Assembly (NCBI RefSeq): GCF_023498005.1
Contig: NZ_CP097289.1
Location: 8,308,001 to 8,372,000 of the forward strand
DNA length: 64,000 nucleotides
Origin: Streptomyces durmitorensis
GTDB taxonomy: Bacteria; Actinomycetota; Actinomycetes; Streptomycetales; Streptomycetaceae
Direction of reading: 5' to 3'
The notes under the pieces were generated by a model. That model saw only the letters and a program-made list of their open reading frames with translations, searched no databases and was not told the DNA's origin. The translations under genes and the position numbers were made by a program. Shown here piece after piece: positions 8,069 to 16,351 of this stretch. Every line of letters starts with the position of its first letter. Position 1 is the first letter of the stretch.

Positions 8069-9061
8069 ATGCACGTCTGGACCCGCGCGAAACGGCTCGC
8101 CGCTGTCGCGCTCCTGTCCGTCGTCGCCGCGACCGCCTGTGGCGGCCCCGGCACCCATGTCCGCGCGGACGGGAAGCTCTCGTTCACCGTGGCGCTCATC
8201 GAACCGGACCTCACGACCGTGCCGCTCCTGGCGGCCGTCGACACCCTGCGCGACCAGGGCCACGAGGTCGATGTCGTGGAACTGGCAGAACCGGAACTGG
8301 CCGTCGAGGGGCTGGCCAAGGGCGACTACGCGATCTCCGCCGAGGCGACGGGCCCGGCACTGAGCGCCATCGAGCAGGACGCCCCCATCAAGATCATCGC
8401 CGATGTCGTCGGCAATCAGTGGGCGCTGTACGGCAGGTCCGCCGTCTCGTCCTGCGACGACCTGAACGGACGCCCGTTCGGGATCTTCAGCGAGGGCGCG
8501 GTGGCGACCGCCATCGCCAAGGACTGGGTGGCCGGCGAGTGCGGTGCGGGCAAGCGTCCCGACTACCTGACGATCGGCGGCTCGGACGTGCGCGCACAGG
8601 CCCTCGCCTCGGGGGAGATCGACGCGACGCCGCTGGAGATCTCCGACGCGGTCGCCCTGGAGTCGTCGGGCGCCTCCGGGCTCACCAAGGTCGTCGACTT
8701 CGCCGAGACGCTGCCGGACCTGCATCCGCAGACCGTGTACGCGAACACCGCGTTCCTCACCCAACACCGCGGGGTGGCACAGGAATTCGTCACCGCCCTG
8801 GTGCGGGAGCACGGCAGGATCAACGCCGATCCGCGGCACCTGGTGGCCCTGGTGCGGAAGTACCTGCCGGAGGAGGACCAGGAGGACGTGGCCACGACCG
8901 CACGGCGCTACCGCGACGCGAAGCTCTTCGACGCGGCGGCCCTGACGCGGCGCAACGTCCAGGGCACCATCGACTTCTTCGCCCGCGCCGGCGTGATCGA
9001 ACGGGGGATGACCACGCGGGACGCGGCCGACCTCAGCTTCATCGAGGGGGCGTCGTCATGA
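8069..9061 (+). CDS. NitT/TauT-type ABC transporter substrate-binding lipoprotein
   Basis: A 330-residue binding protein. I chose the ATG at 8069 because GGGGGAGATC precedes it and the protein then opens with a proper lipoprotein signal (basic MHVWTRAKRL, hydrophobic stretch, ATAC lipobox with Cys near residue 25). An in-frame upstream start at 7988 would add 27 unhelpful residues and overlap the operator. The mature protein has the NMT1/SsuA-like pattern: FTVALIEPDLTTVPLLAAVDTLRDQGHEVDVVEL and YANTAFLTQHRGVAQEFV near the C-terminus. The family takes up nitrate, sulfonates, pyrimidine precursors or aromatic acids; the ligand is not readable here. Its stop overlaps the next ATG by 4 bp. Confidence 0.85.
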   Translation: MHVWTRAKRLAAVALLSVVAATACGGPGTHVRADGKLSFTVALIEPDLTTVPLLAAVDTLRDQGHEVDVVELAEPELAVEGLAKGDYAISAEATGPALSAIEQDAPIKIIADVVGNQWALYGRSAVSSCDDLNGRPFGIFSEGAVATAIAKDWVAGECGAGKRPDYLTIGGSDVRAQALASGEIDATPLEISDAVALESSGASGLTKVVDFAETLPDLHPQTVYANTAFLTQHRGVAQEFVTALVREHGRINADPRHLVALVRKYLPEEDQEDVATTARRYRDAKLFDAAALTRRNVQGTIDFFARAGVIERGMTTRDAADLSFIEGASS

Positions 9062-9867
9062 CGGCTCATCAGGGAGACGTCGTGACGGCACGCCGACGGA
9101 TCCTGGACGCCAACTGGCCCTACCGGCTCCTCACGTTCGTGCTCTTCGCCGCGGCCTGGGAGCTCTACGCACGCGAACGGGGCGGCCTGCTCCTTCCGGG
9201 CTTCGCCGAGACGGTCCGGGCCACGTCCTGGCTTCTCGCCGACGCGGAGCTGTGGCGTGCCCTGTACGTCAGCAACCAGGCGCTCGTACTCGGCTTCGGC
9301 CTCGCCCTCGTCGTCGGTGTCCCCGCGGGCATCGTCCTCGGCCGGTTCCGGCTGCTCGAGCGGTACACGGACGTCTACCTCAACATCCTCCTCGTCACGC
9401 CGATGGCCGCGATCATTCCCTTGCTCGTGATGTCGGTGGGTGTGGGTCTGGCCTCGCGGGTCCTTCTCGTCACGGTCTTCTCGGTCGTGATGGTGGTCGT
9501 GAACTGCCGGACCGGCGTGCGGCAGGTGGACCCCTCCCTGATCGAGATGGCCCGCTCCTTCGGGGCCGGAGAGGGACGGATCTGGACCCGGATCCTGCTG
9601 CCGGGCGCCCTTCCCGCGATCATGACCGGCGCCCGGCTCGGCATCGGCCGCGCGGTCACCGGCATGGTCATCGTCGAACTGCTCATGGTCTCCGACGGGT
9701 TGGGCGGGCTGATCCTGAGATACCGCGGCCTGCTCCAGGCGCCGCAGCTCTACGGCACCGTCGTGATCATCCTGGCGGAGGCGCTGCTCCTGATCTCTCT
9801 CGCCCGGTGGGGCGAACGCAAGCTGACCCGATGGGCACGGACGCAGACGACCGGAGGCGCTCGATGA
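9058..9867 (+). CDS. NitT/TauT-type ABC transporter permease, first of two
   Basis: A 269-residue permease starting at the ATG that overlaps the binding-protein stop; a GTG at 9082 behind GGGAGAC is an alternative. It has the SsuC/TauC layout: opening helix with AAWELYARERGGLLLPGF, then VVGVPAGIVLGRF, and the EAA-like loop VDPSLIEMARSFGAGEGRIWTRILLPGALPAIMTGARLGIGRAVTGMVIVEL. It probably forms a heterodimer with the second permease at 10655, since two distinct permease genes flank one ATPase gene. Confidence 0.87.
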   Translation: MTAHQGDVVTARRRILDANWPYRLLTFVLFAAAWELYARERGGLLLPGFAETVRATSWLLADAELWRALYVSNQALVLGFGLALVVGVPAGIVLGRFRLLERYTDVYLNILLVTPMAAIIPLLVMSVGVGLASRVLLVTVFSVVMVVVNCRTGVRQVDPSLIEMARSFGAGEGRIWTRILLPGALPAIMTGARLGIGRAVTGMVIVELLMVSDGLGGLILRYRGLLQAPQLYGTVVIILAEALLLISLARWGERKLTRWARTQTTGGAR

Positions 9868-10658
9868 TCACGATCCAAGGCCTTGGCAAGAGCTTCGTCG
9901 GACAGGACGGCACCACCGTCCAAGCGCTGCGGGGCGTCGACCTGGAGGTGGCCGCCAATGAGTTCCTGACCGTGCTCGGCCCCAGCGGCTGCGGCAAGAC
10001 CACCCTGCTGAAGGCCGTCGCCGGGCTCACCCCCTGGGACACCGGCGACATCCGCATCGACGGCGCACCGGTGCGGGGCCCCGGCCCCGACCGCAGCGTG
10101 GTCTTCCAGAACTTCGCGCTGCTGCCCTGGGCGACGGTCCTCGACAACGTCGCCTTCGGTCTGCGGATGCGCGGTGTCGGCCGGGCCGAACGCGAGGAAC
10201 GCGCCCGCTCGTTGATCGGGACGGTGGGACTCGCGGGCTTCGAGAGCAAGCTGCCCGGTGAGTTGTCCGGCGGCATGCAGCAACGCGTGGGCATCGCACG
10301 GGCCTTGGCGGTGGAACCCCAAGTACTGCTCATGGACGAGCCGTTCGGAGCGGTGGACGAGCAGACCCGGCGCCTGCTGCAAGAGGAGCTTCTGTCGCTC
10401 TGGGAGGAACACCGGCTGACCGTCGTGTTCATCACCCACAGCATGGCGGAGGCCGTGCTCCTCGGAGACCGCGTCGTCCTGATGAGCGCCCGGCCGGGGC
10501 GGATCGCGGACATCGTGCCCGTGGATCTGCCCCGGCCGCGCTCCGGTGACGTCGGCTCCCTGGAACGGTCGGGCAGGTACACCGAGATCACGGCGTACCT
10601 CTGGGACCGGCTCCGCGACATGCACACGGAGCACCGCCCGTCGAAGGCGGTCCGGTGA
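9864..10658 (+). CDS. NitT/TauT-type ABC transporter ATP-binding protein
   Basis: A 264-residue ATPase. Walker A is GPSGCGKTT (about residues 40-48), the Q-loop is VVFQN, the signature is LSGGMQQRVGIARAL (about 134-148), and Walker B is VLLMDEPFGAVDEQT, followed by the H-loop VFITHSM. All catalytic residues are present. The start and stop overlap the two flanking permease genes by 4 bp each. This is the only ABC ATPase encoded in the window: the four carbohydrate importers have none. Confidence 0.92.
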   Translation: MITIQGLGKSFVGQDGTTVQALRGVDLEVAANEFLTVLGPSGCGKTTLLKAVAGLTPWDTGDIRIDGAPVRGPGPDRSVVFQNFALLPWATVLDNVAFGLRMRGVGRAEREERARSLIGTVGLAGFESKLPGELSGGMQQRVGIARALAVEPQVLLMDEPFGAVDEQTRRLLQEELLSLWEEHRLTVVFITHSMAEAVLLGDRVVLMSARPGRIADIVPVDLPRPRSGDVGSLERSGRYTEITAYLWDRLRDMHTEHRPSKAVR

Positions 10659-11407
10659 AAGCGCCGGCCGCACCGATCAGCCTCGCTGTCGGCGCCGCGG
10701 CCTGGGAGCTGACCGGGCGCCTCGCGGATGCCTCGTTCTTTCCGCCGCTGAGCACGGTCCTTGCCCGGCTGCGTGAGCTTGCGGCGGACGGACTGATCTA
10801 CGCGAGTCTGCGCGACAGTCTGGTCAACCTGGCCCTGGGGTTAGCCGTCTCCCTCGTCGCGGGGCTCGGCATCGGCATGGCCATGGGCCGCTCACGAAAG
10901 GTCGAGGCGGCGCTCGGTGTGTATGTGTACGCGCTGCTCACGGCCCCGTCGCTGGTCTTCGCGCCGGTCTTCTTCGCCCTCCTCGGCGCGGGCCGCGCCT
11001 CGATCGTCGCGGTGGTGGTCATGTACGCGATGTTCGTGATCATCGTGAACACGGCGTCGGCCGTGCAGTCCGCCCCCGCGCAGCTGGTGGAGATGGCGCG
11101 CTCCTACGGCGCGGGCGAAGGCCAGGTGCTGCTGCGCGTCGTGCTGCCGGCCGCCGCTCCCCTGATCCTGGCCGGGGTGCGGCTCGGTGTCGGCCGCGCC
11201 GTCACCGGGATGATCAACGGCGAGATGTTCATCGCCGTCGTCGGTCTGGGGCACGTCGTCACCGAGGCGGGCGGGCGTTTCGACAGCGCGGGCGTCCTCG
11301 CCGTGCTCCTGGTCGTGATCGCGGTCGCGCTCACGGCCACCGCACTGGTCCAGGCCGTCGACCGCAGGGTCACCCGCTGGGTTCCGAAGACGTCGAGGGG
11401 GCATTGA
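10655..11407 (+). CDS. NitT/TauT-type ABC transporter permease, second of two, with a TTA codon
   Basis: A 250-residue permease beginning at a GTG that overlaps the ATPase stop. It resembles the first permease in layout (AAWELTGRLADASFFPPLSTVLARL near the start; PAQLVEMARSYGAGEGQVLLRVVLPAAAPLILAGVRLGVGRAVTGMINGEM) but diverges in detail. Codon 63 (10841-10843) is TTA, a very rare leucine codon in Streptomyces read only by the bldA tRNA. Production of this protein, and by coupling the downstream gene, may therefore be tied to development. Confidence 0.87.
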   Translation: MKAPAAPISLAVGAAAWELTGRLADASFFPPLSTVLARLRELAADGLIYASLRDSLVNLALGLAVSLVAGLGIGMAMGRSRKVEAALGVYVYALLTAPSLVFAPVFFALLGAGRASIVAVVVMYAMFVIIVNTASAVQSAPAQLVEMARSYGAGEGQVLLRVVLPAAAPLILAGVRLGVGRAVTGMINGEMFIAVVGLGHVVTEAGGRFDSAGVLAVLLVVIAVALTATALVQAVDRRVTRWVPKTSRGH

Positions 11408-12441
11408 TGACCGCCCGCAAGCTGGACGCGTACAGCCACATCCTGCCCGCACCGTACTTCGCGCGCATGCGCGAGCTCGCCGTCGACAGGGGTGCCCTCA
11501 AGCGGTGGTTCGACCTGTCCGCGCTGCACGATCTCGACGCGCGACTGCGGATGATGGACGAGTTCGGCGACGGCTACCAGCAGGTGCTCACCCTGTCGTC
11601 GCCGCCGGTCGAACTGCTCGCGGGACCGTCACGGTCCCCGGCCCTCGCGCGGCTCGCCAACACGTCGATGCAGGAGCTGTGCGCGCGACACCCCGACAGG
11701 TTCCCGGCGTTCGTGGCCGCCCTGCCGATGAACGACCCCGACGCCGCGCTCGTCGAACTCGCCTACGCCATCGACGACTTGGGCGCGCGCGGCGTGCAGG
11801 TCTTCACCAACGTCAACGGAAGGCCGCTGGACGACCCGGCCTTCCGGGCCGTGTTCGCCGAGATGGCGGCGCGAGACCTGCCGGTCTGGATGCACCCGAC
11901 CCGCAGCGCCGCCTTCGCGGACTACGCCACCGAGGACACCTCCGCGTACGAGATCTGGTGGGCGCTCGGCTGGCCCTACGAGACCAGTGTGGCCATGGCC
12001 CGGCTCGTCTTCTCCGGCCTCATCGAGCGGCACCCGGACATCAAGATCATCACCCACCACCTGGGAGCGATGATCCCCTACCTGGAAGGCAGAATCGGCC
12101 TGGGCTGGAGCGACCAGCTCGGCAGCCGCACGGCCGGGGAGGAATACGAACGGCTGCGCCGCGAGCGGTTGCCCGAGCGGCCGCTTGACTACTTCCGCCG
12201 GTTCTATGCCGACACCGCGTTGTCGGGCTCCGCCATCGGCACCCGGTGCGGCCTGGACTTCTTCGGTTCCGAGCACGTCCTGTTCGGCACCGACTGCCCC
12301 TTCGACCCCGAGGGAGGCCCCCTCTATGTCCGCGAGACGATCCGCGTCATCGAGGCACTGGACCTCACGGAAACGGCACGCGACCAGATCTACCACCGCA
12401 ACATCCTGCGCCTGATGCGGCTCCCTGACGACGGGGTGTGA
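11404..12441 (+). CDS. Amidohydrolase-2 family protein (ACMSD-like) with altered metal motif
   Basis: A 345-residue TIM-barrel hydrolase/decarboxylase related to 2-amino-3-carboxymuconate-6-semialdehyde decarboxylase and gamma-resorcylate decarboxylase. Visible metal-site elements are H11 (in DAYSHILP), H163 (WMHP), H217/H218 (ITHHLG) and D297 (FGTDCPFDPEGG). The usual HxH at the start is YxH here: Tyr9 replaces the first His (Glu in resorcylate decarboxylases). It is the last gene of the NitT importer operon, translationally coupled to the second permease. Together they suggest uptake and first-step decarboxylation or hydrolysis of an aromatic or muconate-like acid, possibly lignin- or hydroxybenzoate-derived. 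This is inference; cytoplasmic location follows from the absence of a signal peptide. Confidence 0.8.
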   Translation: MMTARKLDAYSHILPAPYFARMRELAVDRGALKRWFDLSALHDLDARLRMMDEFGDGYQQVLTLSSPPVELLAGPSRSPALARLANTSMQELCARHPDRFPAFVAALPMNDPDAALVELAYAIDDLGARGVQVFTNVNGRPLDDPAFRAVFAEMAARDLPVWMHPTRSAAFADYATEDTSAYEIWWALGWPYETSVAMARLVFSGLIERHPDIKIITHHLGAMIPYLEGRIGLGWSDQLGSRTAGEEYERLRRERLPERPLDYFRRFYADTALSGSAIGTRCGLDFFGSEHVLFGTDCPFDPEGGPLYVRETIRVIEALDLTETARDQIYHRNILRLMRLPDDGV

Positions 12442-12476
12442 CGGCACATCAAGAGCCGCCGCGGCCACTGAACCCA

Positions 12477-12505
12477 TTGACCCGCGGCGGCGCCCGCCTT
12501 ACGGT
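12477..12505 (+). promoter_or_regulatory. Putative promoter of the intracellular GH51 gene
   Basis: TTGACC (12477-12482), 17-nt spacer, TACGGT (12500-12505). The -10 is identical to that at 3577-3582. The operator-like inverted pair GTTCAACGTCC (12520-12530) and TATGTCGAAC (12533-12542) lies just downstream. Confidence 0.55.
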
Positions 12506-12519
12506 CTGTCCGGGAATTC

Positions 12520-12542
12520 GTTCAACGTCCGGTATGTCGAAC
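12520..12542. promoter_or_regulatory. Operator candidate before the intracellular GH51 gene
   Basis: GTTCAACGT and TATGTCGAAC form an imperfect inverted repeat, the same half-site (GTTCGACATA read outward) as before the secreted GH51 gene at 3393-3421. It lies at about +8 to +30 relative to the predicted transcription start. Confidence 0.5.
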
Positions 12543-12557
12543 CAAGTTGAGGGGATC

Positions 12558-14072
12558 ATGACCCGTTCCGCCCGCTTCACGCTCGATCCCGCCTTCGCCG
12601 TCGGCGACGTCGACCCCCGGCTCTTCGGCTCCTTCGTCGAGCACCTCGGCCGCTGCGTCTACACCGGCATCCACGAACCGGGCCACCCCTCGGCCGACGA
12701 GGCGGGGTTGCGCACCGACGTGCTCGACCTGATCCGCGAACTCGGCGTGACGGCCGTGCGCTACCCCGGCGGGAACTTCGTCTCGGGGTACAAGTGGGAG
12801 GACTCCGTCGGGCCCGTCGACGAGCGGCCGCGCCGTCTCGACCTGGCCTGGCACTCCACGGAGACCAACCGCTTCGGGCTCTCCGAGTACATCGCCTTCC
12901 TGCGCAAGATCGGCCCGCAGGCCGAGCCGATGATGGCCCTGAACCTCGGCACGCGTGGCGTCGAAGAGGCCCTGGAACTCCAGGAGTACGCCAACCACCC
13001 CGCCGGCACCGCGCTCTCGGACCTGCGTGCCGCGCACGGCGACAAGAACCCCTTCGGCATCCGCATGTGGTGCCTGGGCAACGAGATGGACGGTCCGTGG
13101 CAGACCGGCCACAAGACCGCCGAGGAGTACGGGCGCCTGGCGGCCGAGACCGCCCGCGCCATGCGCCAGATCGACCCGGACGTCGAACTGGTCGCCTGCG
13201 GCAGCTCCGGCCAGTCCATGGCGACCTTCGCCGAGTGGGAGGCCACGGTCCTGGCCGAGACGTACGACCTCGTCGACCAGATCTCCCTGCACGCCTACTA
13301 CGAGGAGACCGACGGCGACCGGGACTCGTTCCTGGCCTCAGCCGTCGACATGGAGTCCTTCATCGAGAACGTCGTCGCCACCTGCGACCACGTGGGCGCC
13401 CGCCTGAAGTCCAAGAAGAAGATCAACCTGTCCTTCGACGAGTGGAACGTCTGGTACCAGTCCCGGCCGCACCCCGAGATCGAGGAGAACCTGCGCGACT
13501 GGCCCGAGGCGCCGCGCCTTCTGGAGGACAACTACACCGTCACCGACGCGGTCGTCGTCGGCTCACTCCTGATCGCCCTGCTGCGGCACGCCGACCGGGT
13601 GGCCGTCGCGTGTCTGGCCCAGCTGGTCAACGTCATCGCGCCGATCCTGACCGAGCCGGGCGGCCCCGCCTGGCGGCAGACCACCTTCTTCCCCTTCGCG
13701 CAGGCCTCGCGGCACGGCCGTGGCCAGGTCCTCGACGTACGCGTGGAATCGCCCGCGCACGGGACGCGGAAGTTCGGTGAGGTGCCCCTGCTGCACGCGA
13801 CGGCCGTCCGCGCCGACGACGGATCCGTCACCGTCTTCGCGGTCAACCGCAGCCAGAGCGAACCCCTGCCGCTCGAAGTCGCGCTCCACAGGATCGAGTT
13901 GACGACCGTCGTCGAGCACAGCGCCCTCGCCGACCCGGACCCGGACGCCCGCAACACCCTCGCGGATCCCGAGCGCGTCACCCCGCACGGCGTCACCGGG
14001 ACAGCACTCCAGGACGGCACGTTGAACGCCGTCCTGGAGCCACTGTCATGGAACGTGATCCGGCTGGGCTGA
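12558..14072 (+). CDS. Intracellular alpha-L-arabinofuranosidase, GH51
   Basis: A 504-residue enzyme without a signal peptide, the usual length of cytoplasmic AbfA-type arabinofuranosidases. The ATG at 12558 follows TTGAGGGGATC; an upstream in-frame start would cross the promoter. Conserved elements: LFGSFVEHLGRCVYTGI near the N-terminus, RYPGGNFVSGY, the acid/base Glu176 in CLGNEMDGPW, and the nucleophile Glu295 in LSFDEWNVWY. It should cleave imported arabino-oligosaccharides, complementing the secreted GH51 at 872-3370. The two genes share an operator motif. It is convergent with the PL1 gene after 16 bp. Confidence 0.93.
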   Translation: MTRSARFTLDPAFAVGDVDPRLFGSFVEHLGRCVYTGIHEPGHPSADEAGLRTDVLDLIRELGVTAVRYPGGNFVSGYKWEDSVGPVDERPRRLDLAWHSTETNRFGLSEYIAFLRKIGPQAEPMMALNLGTRGVEEALELQEYANHPAGTALSDLRAAHGDKNPFGIRMWCLGNEMDGPWQTGHKTAEEYGRLAAETARAMRQIDPDVELVACGSSGQSMATFAEWEATVLAETYDLVDQISLHAYYEETDGDRDSFLASAVDMESFIENVVATCDHVGARLKSKKKINLSFDEWNVWYQSRPHPEIEENLRDWPEAPRLLEDNYTVTDAVVVGSLLIALLRHADRVAVACLAQLVNVIAPILTEPGGPAWRQTTFFPFAQASRHGRGQVLDVRVESPAHGTRKFGEVPLLHATAVRADDGSVTVFAVNRSQSEPLPLEVALHRIELTTVVEHSALADPDPDARNTLADPERVTPHGVTGTALQDGTLNAVLEPLSWNVIRLG

Positions 14073-14088
14073 GTCCTTCACACCGAGG

Positions 14089-15117
14089 TCAGAGCTTGCC
14101 CGCGCCCGCCCCCTCCGTCACCGTGCCGACGACGGACGAGGCGGGCTCGGCCGTGTACGCGTAGGGCGGCTTGGTGAAGTCGCCCACCTGGGAGATCTCG
14201 GTGGCCGCGCCGCCGAGATCGTTCCCGCGCGCGACCGCGTAGCCGTCCTCGTCGCTGCTGCGGCTGGTCGTGATGGCGACCTTCGTGTCACGGAAGACGT
14301 TGTTCTCGACCAGCATCCGCGCGCCCATCCGGGAGTGCGCCCCGGTGTCGGCGCCCTGGACGTAGTTGTCGTAGAAGTGCCCGGTGCCGAAGCGCAGGCT
14401 CGGGATGCGCGAGTAGACGTTGCTGAAGTGGTTGTGGTGGTAGGTCACCTTCAGGTGGCCGGTGTCCTCGTCGCCGTTGTTGTCGCTGTGCCCGACGAGG
14501 GAGCCCTTGAAGTGGTCCTTGAAGGTGTTCCAGGAGACGGTGACGTCGTCGGAGGCGTGCGTGATGTCGAGCAGCCCGTCGTAGTGGTCCTTGTCGTGCT
14601 CGCGGTCCGCGGAGAAGGAGTTGTGGTCGATCCACACCTTCGTGGACTCCTGGACTGTGATGCCGTCGGCCGGCGCGAGCGGCTTGCTGATGTTGAGGTT
14701 CTGCACGACGACGTTGGTGGCCTCCTTGATGCGCAGGCCGCCGCCGGTGAACCCGGAGGCCGAACCGACCCCGAGCACCGTCGTGTTGGAGCCGATGTCG
14801 ACCTGACCGGACAGCGAGATCAGACCGTCGACCTTCACCACCTTGGCGCTCTCACCGTCGACCGCGGCCTCGAAGGCCGCGAGCGACTTCACCGTGGTGG
14901 CGGTGGCGCTGCCGCCACCCGTGGTGCCCGCACCGAAGCCGACCGGCACACCCACCGCCGCCGGCGCCGCCTTCGGTGTCGCGACGGCGCCCTCGTCGGA
15001 CCCGGAGGTCTCGGCGGCGTTCCCGCTCCAGGCGACCGCCCCGACGATCGCGGCGCCGGCCACCGCGGCCACGCCGATCCGTGCGGCCATCGCGCTCGTC
15101 CTGCGCGCTCCGTGCAT
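14089..15117 (-). CDS. Secreted pectate lyase, PL1 family
   Basis: A 342-residue lyase starting at the ATG at 15117, which has GGAGGACAACTC before it; the in-frame ATG six codons upstream lacks this. Residues 1-34 are a signal peptide. The beta-helix carries the PL1 hallmarks VWIDH (161-165), calcium-site acidic residues around DHYDGLLDITHASDDVTVSW, and the catalytic arginine region YSRIPSLRFG (236-244). It should cleave polygalacturonate outside the cell. It sits downstream of the GH43 arabinanase in the same direction but has its own ECF-type promoter in the 111-bp gap. Confidence 0.92.
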   Translation of the reverse strand: MHGARRTSAMAARIGVAAVAGAAIVGAVAWSGNAAETSGSDEGAVATPKAAPAAVGVPVGFGAGTTGGGSATATTVKSLAAFEAAVDGESAKVVKVDGLISLSGQVDIGSNTTVLGVGSASGFTGGGLRIKEATNVVVQNLNISKPLAPADGITVQESTKVWIDHNSFSADREHDKDHYDGLLDITHASDDVTVSWNTFKDHFKGSLVGHSDNNGDEDTGHLKVTYHHNHFSNVYSRIPSLRFGTGHFYDNYVQGADTGAHSRMGARMLVENNVFRDTKVAITTSRSSDEDGYAVARGNDLGGAATEISQVGDFTKPPYAYTAEPASSVVGTVTEGAGAGKL

Positions 15118-15163
15118 GAGTTGTCCTCCGGTCATTCGGTGGGTGGGTCGATCCCGCCCCCTT

Positions 15164-15194
15164 GTCTGTCTCCACCGGCGCGGCGGACGTTGCC
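15164..15194 (-). promoter_or_regulatory. Putative ECF-type promoter of the PL1 gene
   Basis: On the minus strand GGCAACG (complement of 15188-15194), 17 nt, then GACAGAC (complement of 15164-15170). It differs from the consensus -35 only in its last base. Confidence 0.58.
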
Positions 15195-15228
15195 GCCCGC
15201 CCGCCTCCGGTTCAGGCCGCGAGCAGGG

Positions 15229-16236
15229 TCAGTGGGCGACGGGCCATCCGGAGCTCCAGTTCAGGAGGTTGACGCCGAGCTTCGGGGTGCCGTTGTCCTG
15301 GCCGTCGTAGTAGTGGTAGACGAGCAGGTCGCCGTCGGAGTCCTTCATGATCGACTGGCCACCGGGGCCGATGTAGCGGCCGTGGCTCTCCTGGACCGCC
15401 GTGCCTCCGTTGTTCATCATGCCGACGCTGTTCTTGTCGACGTACGGCCCGGTGACGCCGGAGGCGCGGCCCACCTTGATCTTGTACGTGGAGCTGGTGC
15501 CCGCACAGCACGTGTCGTACGAGGCGAAGAGGTAGTAGTAGCCGTTCCGCTTGACGATGTAGGGCGCTTCGACTGCCTTGGTGCCGGTGGGCCGCGAGGC
15601 GAGCGAACGCCGGGCGGTGTCGCCCGCGTACTGCTTGCCCGTCGAGGGGTCGACCCTGATCATCTTGATCCCGGTCCACCAGGAGCCGAACGACAGCCAC
15701 CACTTGCCGTCGTCGTCGACGAAGAGGTTCGGGTCGATGGCGTTGTAGTCGCTGGACGTGGTTGAGGTGTACACGGCGCCGTAGTCGGTCCAGGAGCCGG
15801 GCTCACCGGTCGTGGAGGCCGCGAGGCCGATGGCCGACTTGTTCGAGCCGAACGATGAGACGGAGTAGTACATGAGGTACTTGCCGCCGTGGTACGAGAT
15901 GTCGGGGGCCCAGACGTCCCCGGTGGAGTTGTAGTTGTTCCACCAGCTCGGCCGCGTGGGGAAGGCGGAGCCGCTGCGGCCGAAGGCGATCCGGTCGGTG
16001 GAGGTGCGCAGTTGCAGGCCGTCGCCGGTCGAGTAGAGCAGGTACTTGCCCGACGACGTGCGGGCCAGGGTCGGGTCGTGCACGACTACGTCGCCGGTGA
16101 CCTGGCCGGGGTTGGGATAGGCGGTGGCGCTGCTCGGGACGAGGGCGAGCAGGGCGGCGGCAGGCAGCGTGACGAGGGCTCTGCGCCGGAAGGCGGTGGG
16201 GGTGCGGCTGGGGGTACGGCTGGGCGTGCGGCTCAC
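15229..16236 (-). CDS. Secreted endo-1,5-alpha-L-arabinanase, GH43
   Basis: A 335-residue five-bladed propeller enzyme that should cut the arabinan backbone. I chose the GTG at 16236 (GGAGACCGGA before it): the longer reading frame begins only with a TTG at 16305, at the predicted transcription start. The N-terminus has a SRTP repeat, then a signal peptide ending near SATA. The GH43 catalytic triad is visible: base Asp54 in VVHDPTL, pKa-modulating Asp in YNAIDPNLF, and acid Glu in KAVEAPYI. The C-terminal GGQSIMKDSDGDLLVYHYYDGQDNG matches endo-arabinanases. No extra binding module is present. Confidence 0.92.
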   Translation of the reverse strand: MSRTPSRTPSRTPTAFRRRALVTLPAAALLALVPSSATAYPNPGQVTGDVVVHDPTLARTSSGKYLLYSTGDGLQLRTSTDRIAFGRSGSAFPTRPSWWNNYNSTGDVWAPDISYHGGKYLMYYSVSSFGSNKSAIGLAASTTGEPGSWTDYGAVYTSTTSSDYNAIDPNLFVDDDGKWWLSFGSWWTGIKMIRVDPSTGKQYAGDTARRSLASRPTGTKAVEAPYIVKRNGYYYLFASYDTCCAGTSSTYKIKVGRASGVTGPYVDKNSVGMMNNGGTAVQESHGRYIGPGGQSIMKDSDGDLLVYHYYDGQDNGTPKLGVNLLNWSSGWPVAH

Positions 16237-16307
16237 TCCGGTCTCCAAGCGGTGAGGCGCAACTCCGCCTGACCTCAAGGGAGTTACGCGGGGGCGGTAC
16301 GGCAAGT

Positions 16308-16338
16308 GGTTGTCGCCGCCCGCCCTCGCGAGGTTGCC
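16308..16338 (-). promoter_or_regulatory. Putative ECF-type promoter of the GH43 arabinanase gene
   Basis: On the minus strand GGCAACC (complement of 16332-16338), 17 nt, then GACAACC (complement of 16308-16314). It lies in the 115-bp gap between the GH6 stop and the GH43 start, separating the two transcripts. Confidence 0.6.
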
Positions 16339-16351
16339 GCCCCAGCGCCTG

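Noticed and set aside
16237..16305. Longer GH43 start (TTG at 16305)
   Set aside because: It would begin at the predicted transcription start and add 23 basic residues before the signal peptide; the GTG at 16236 has a ribosome-binding site.
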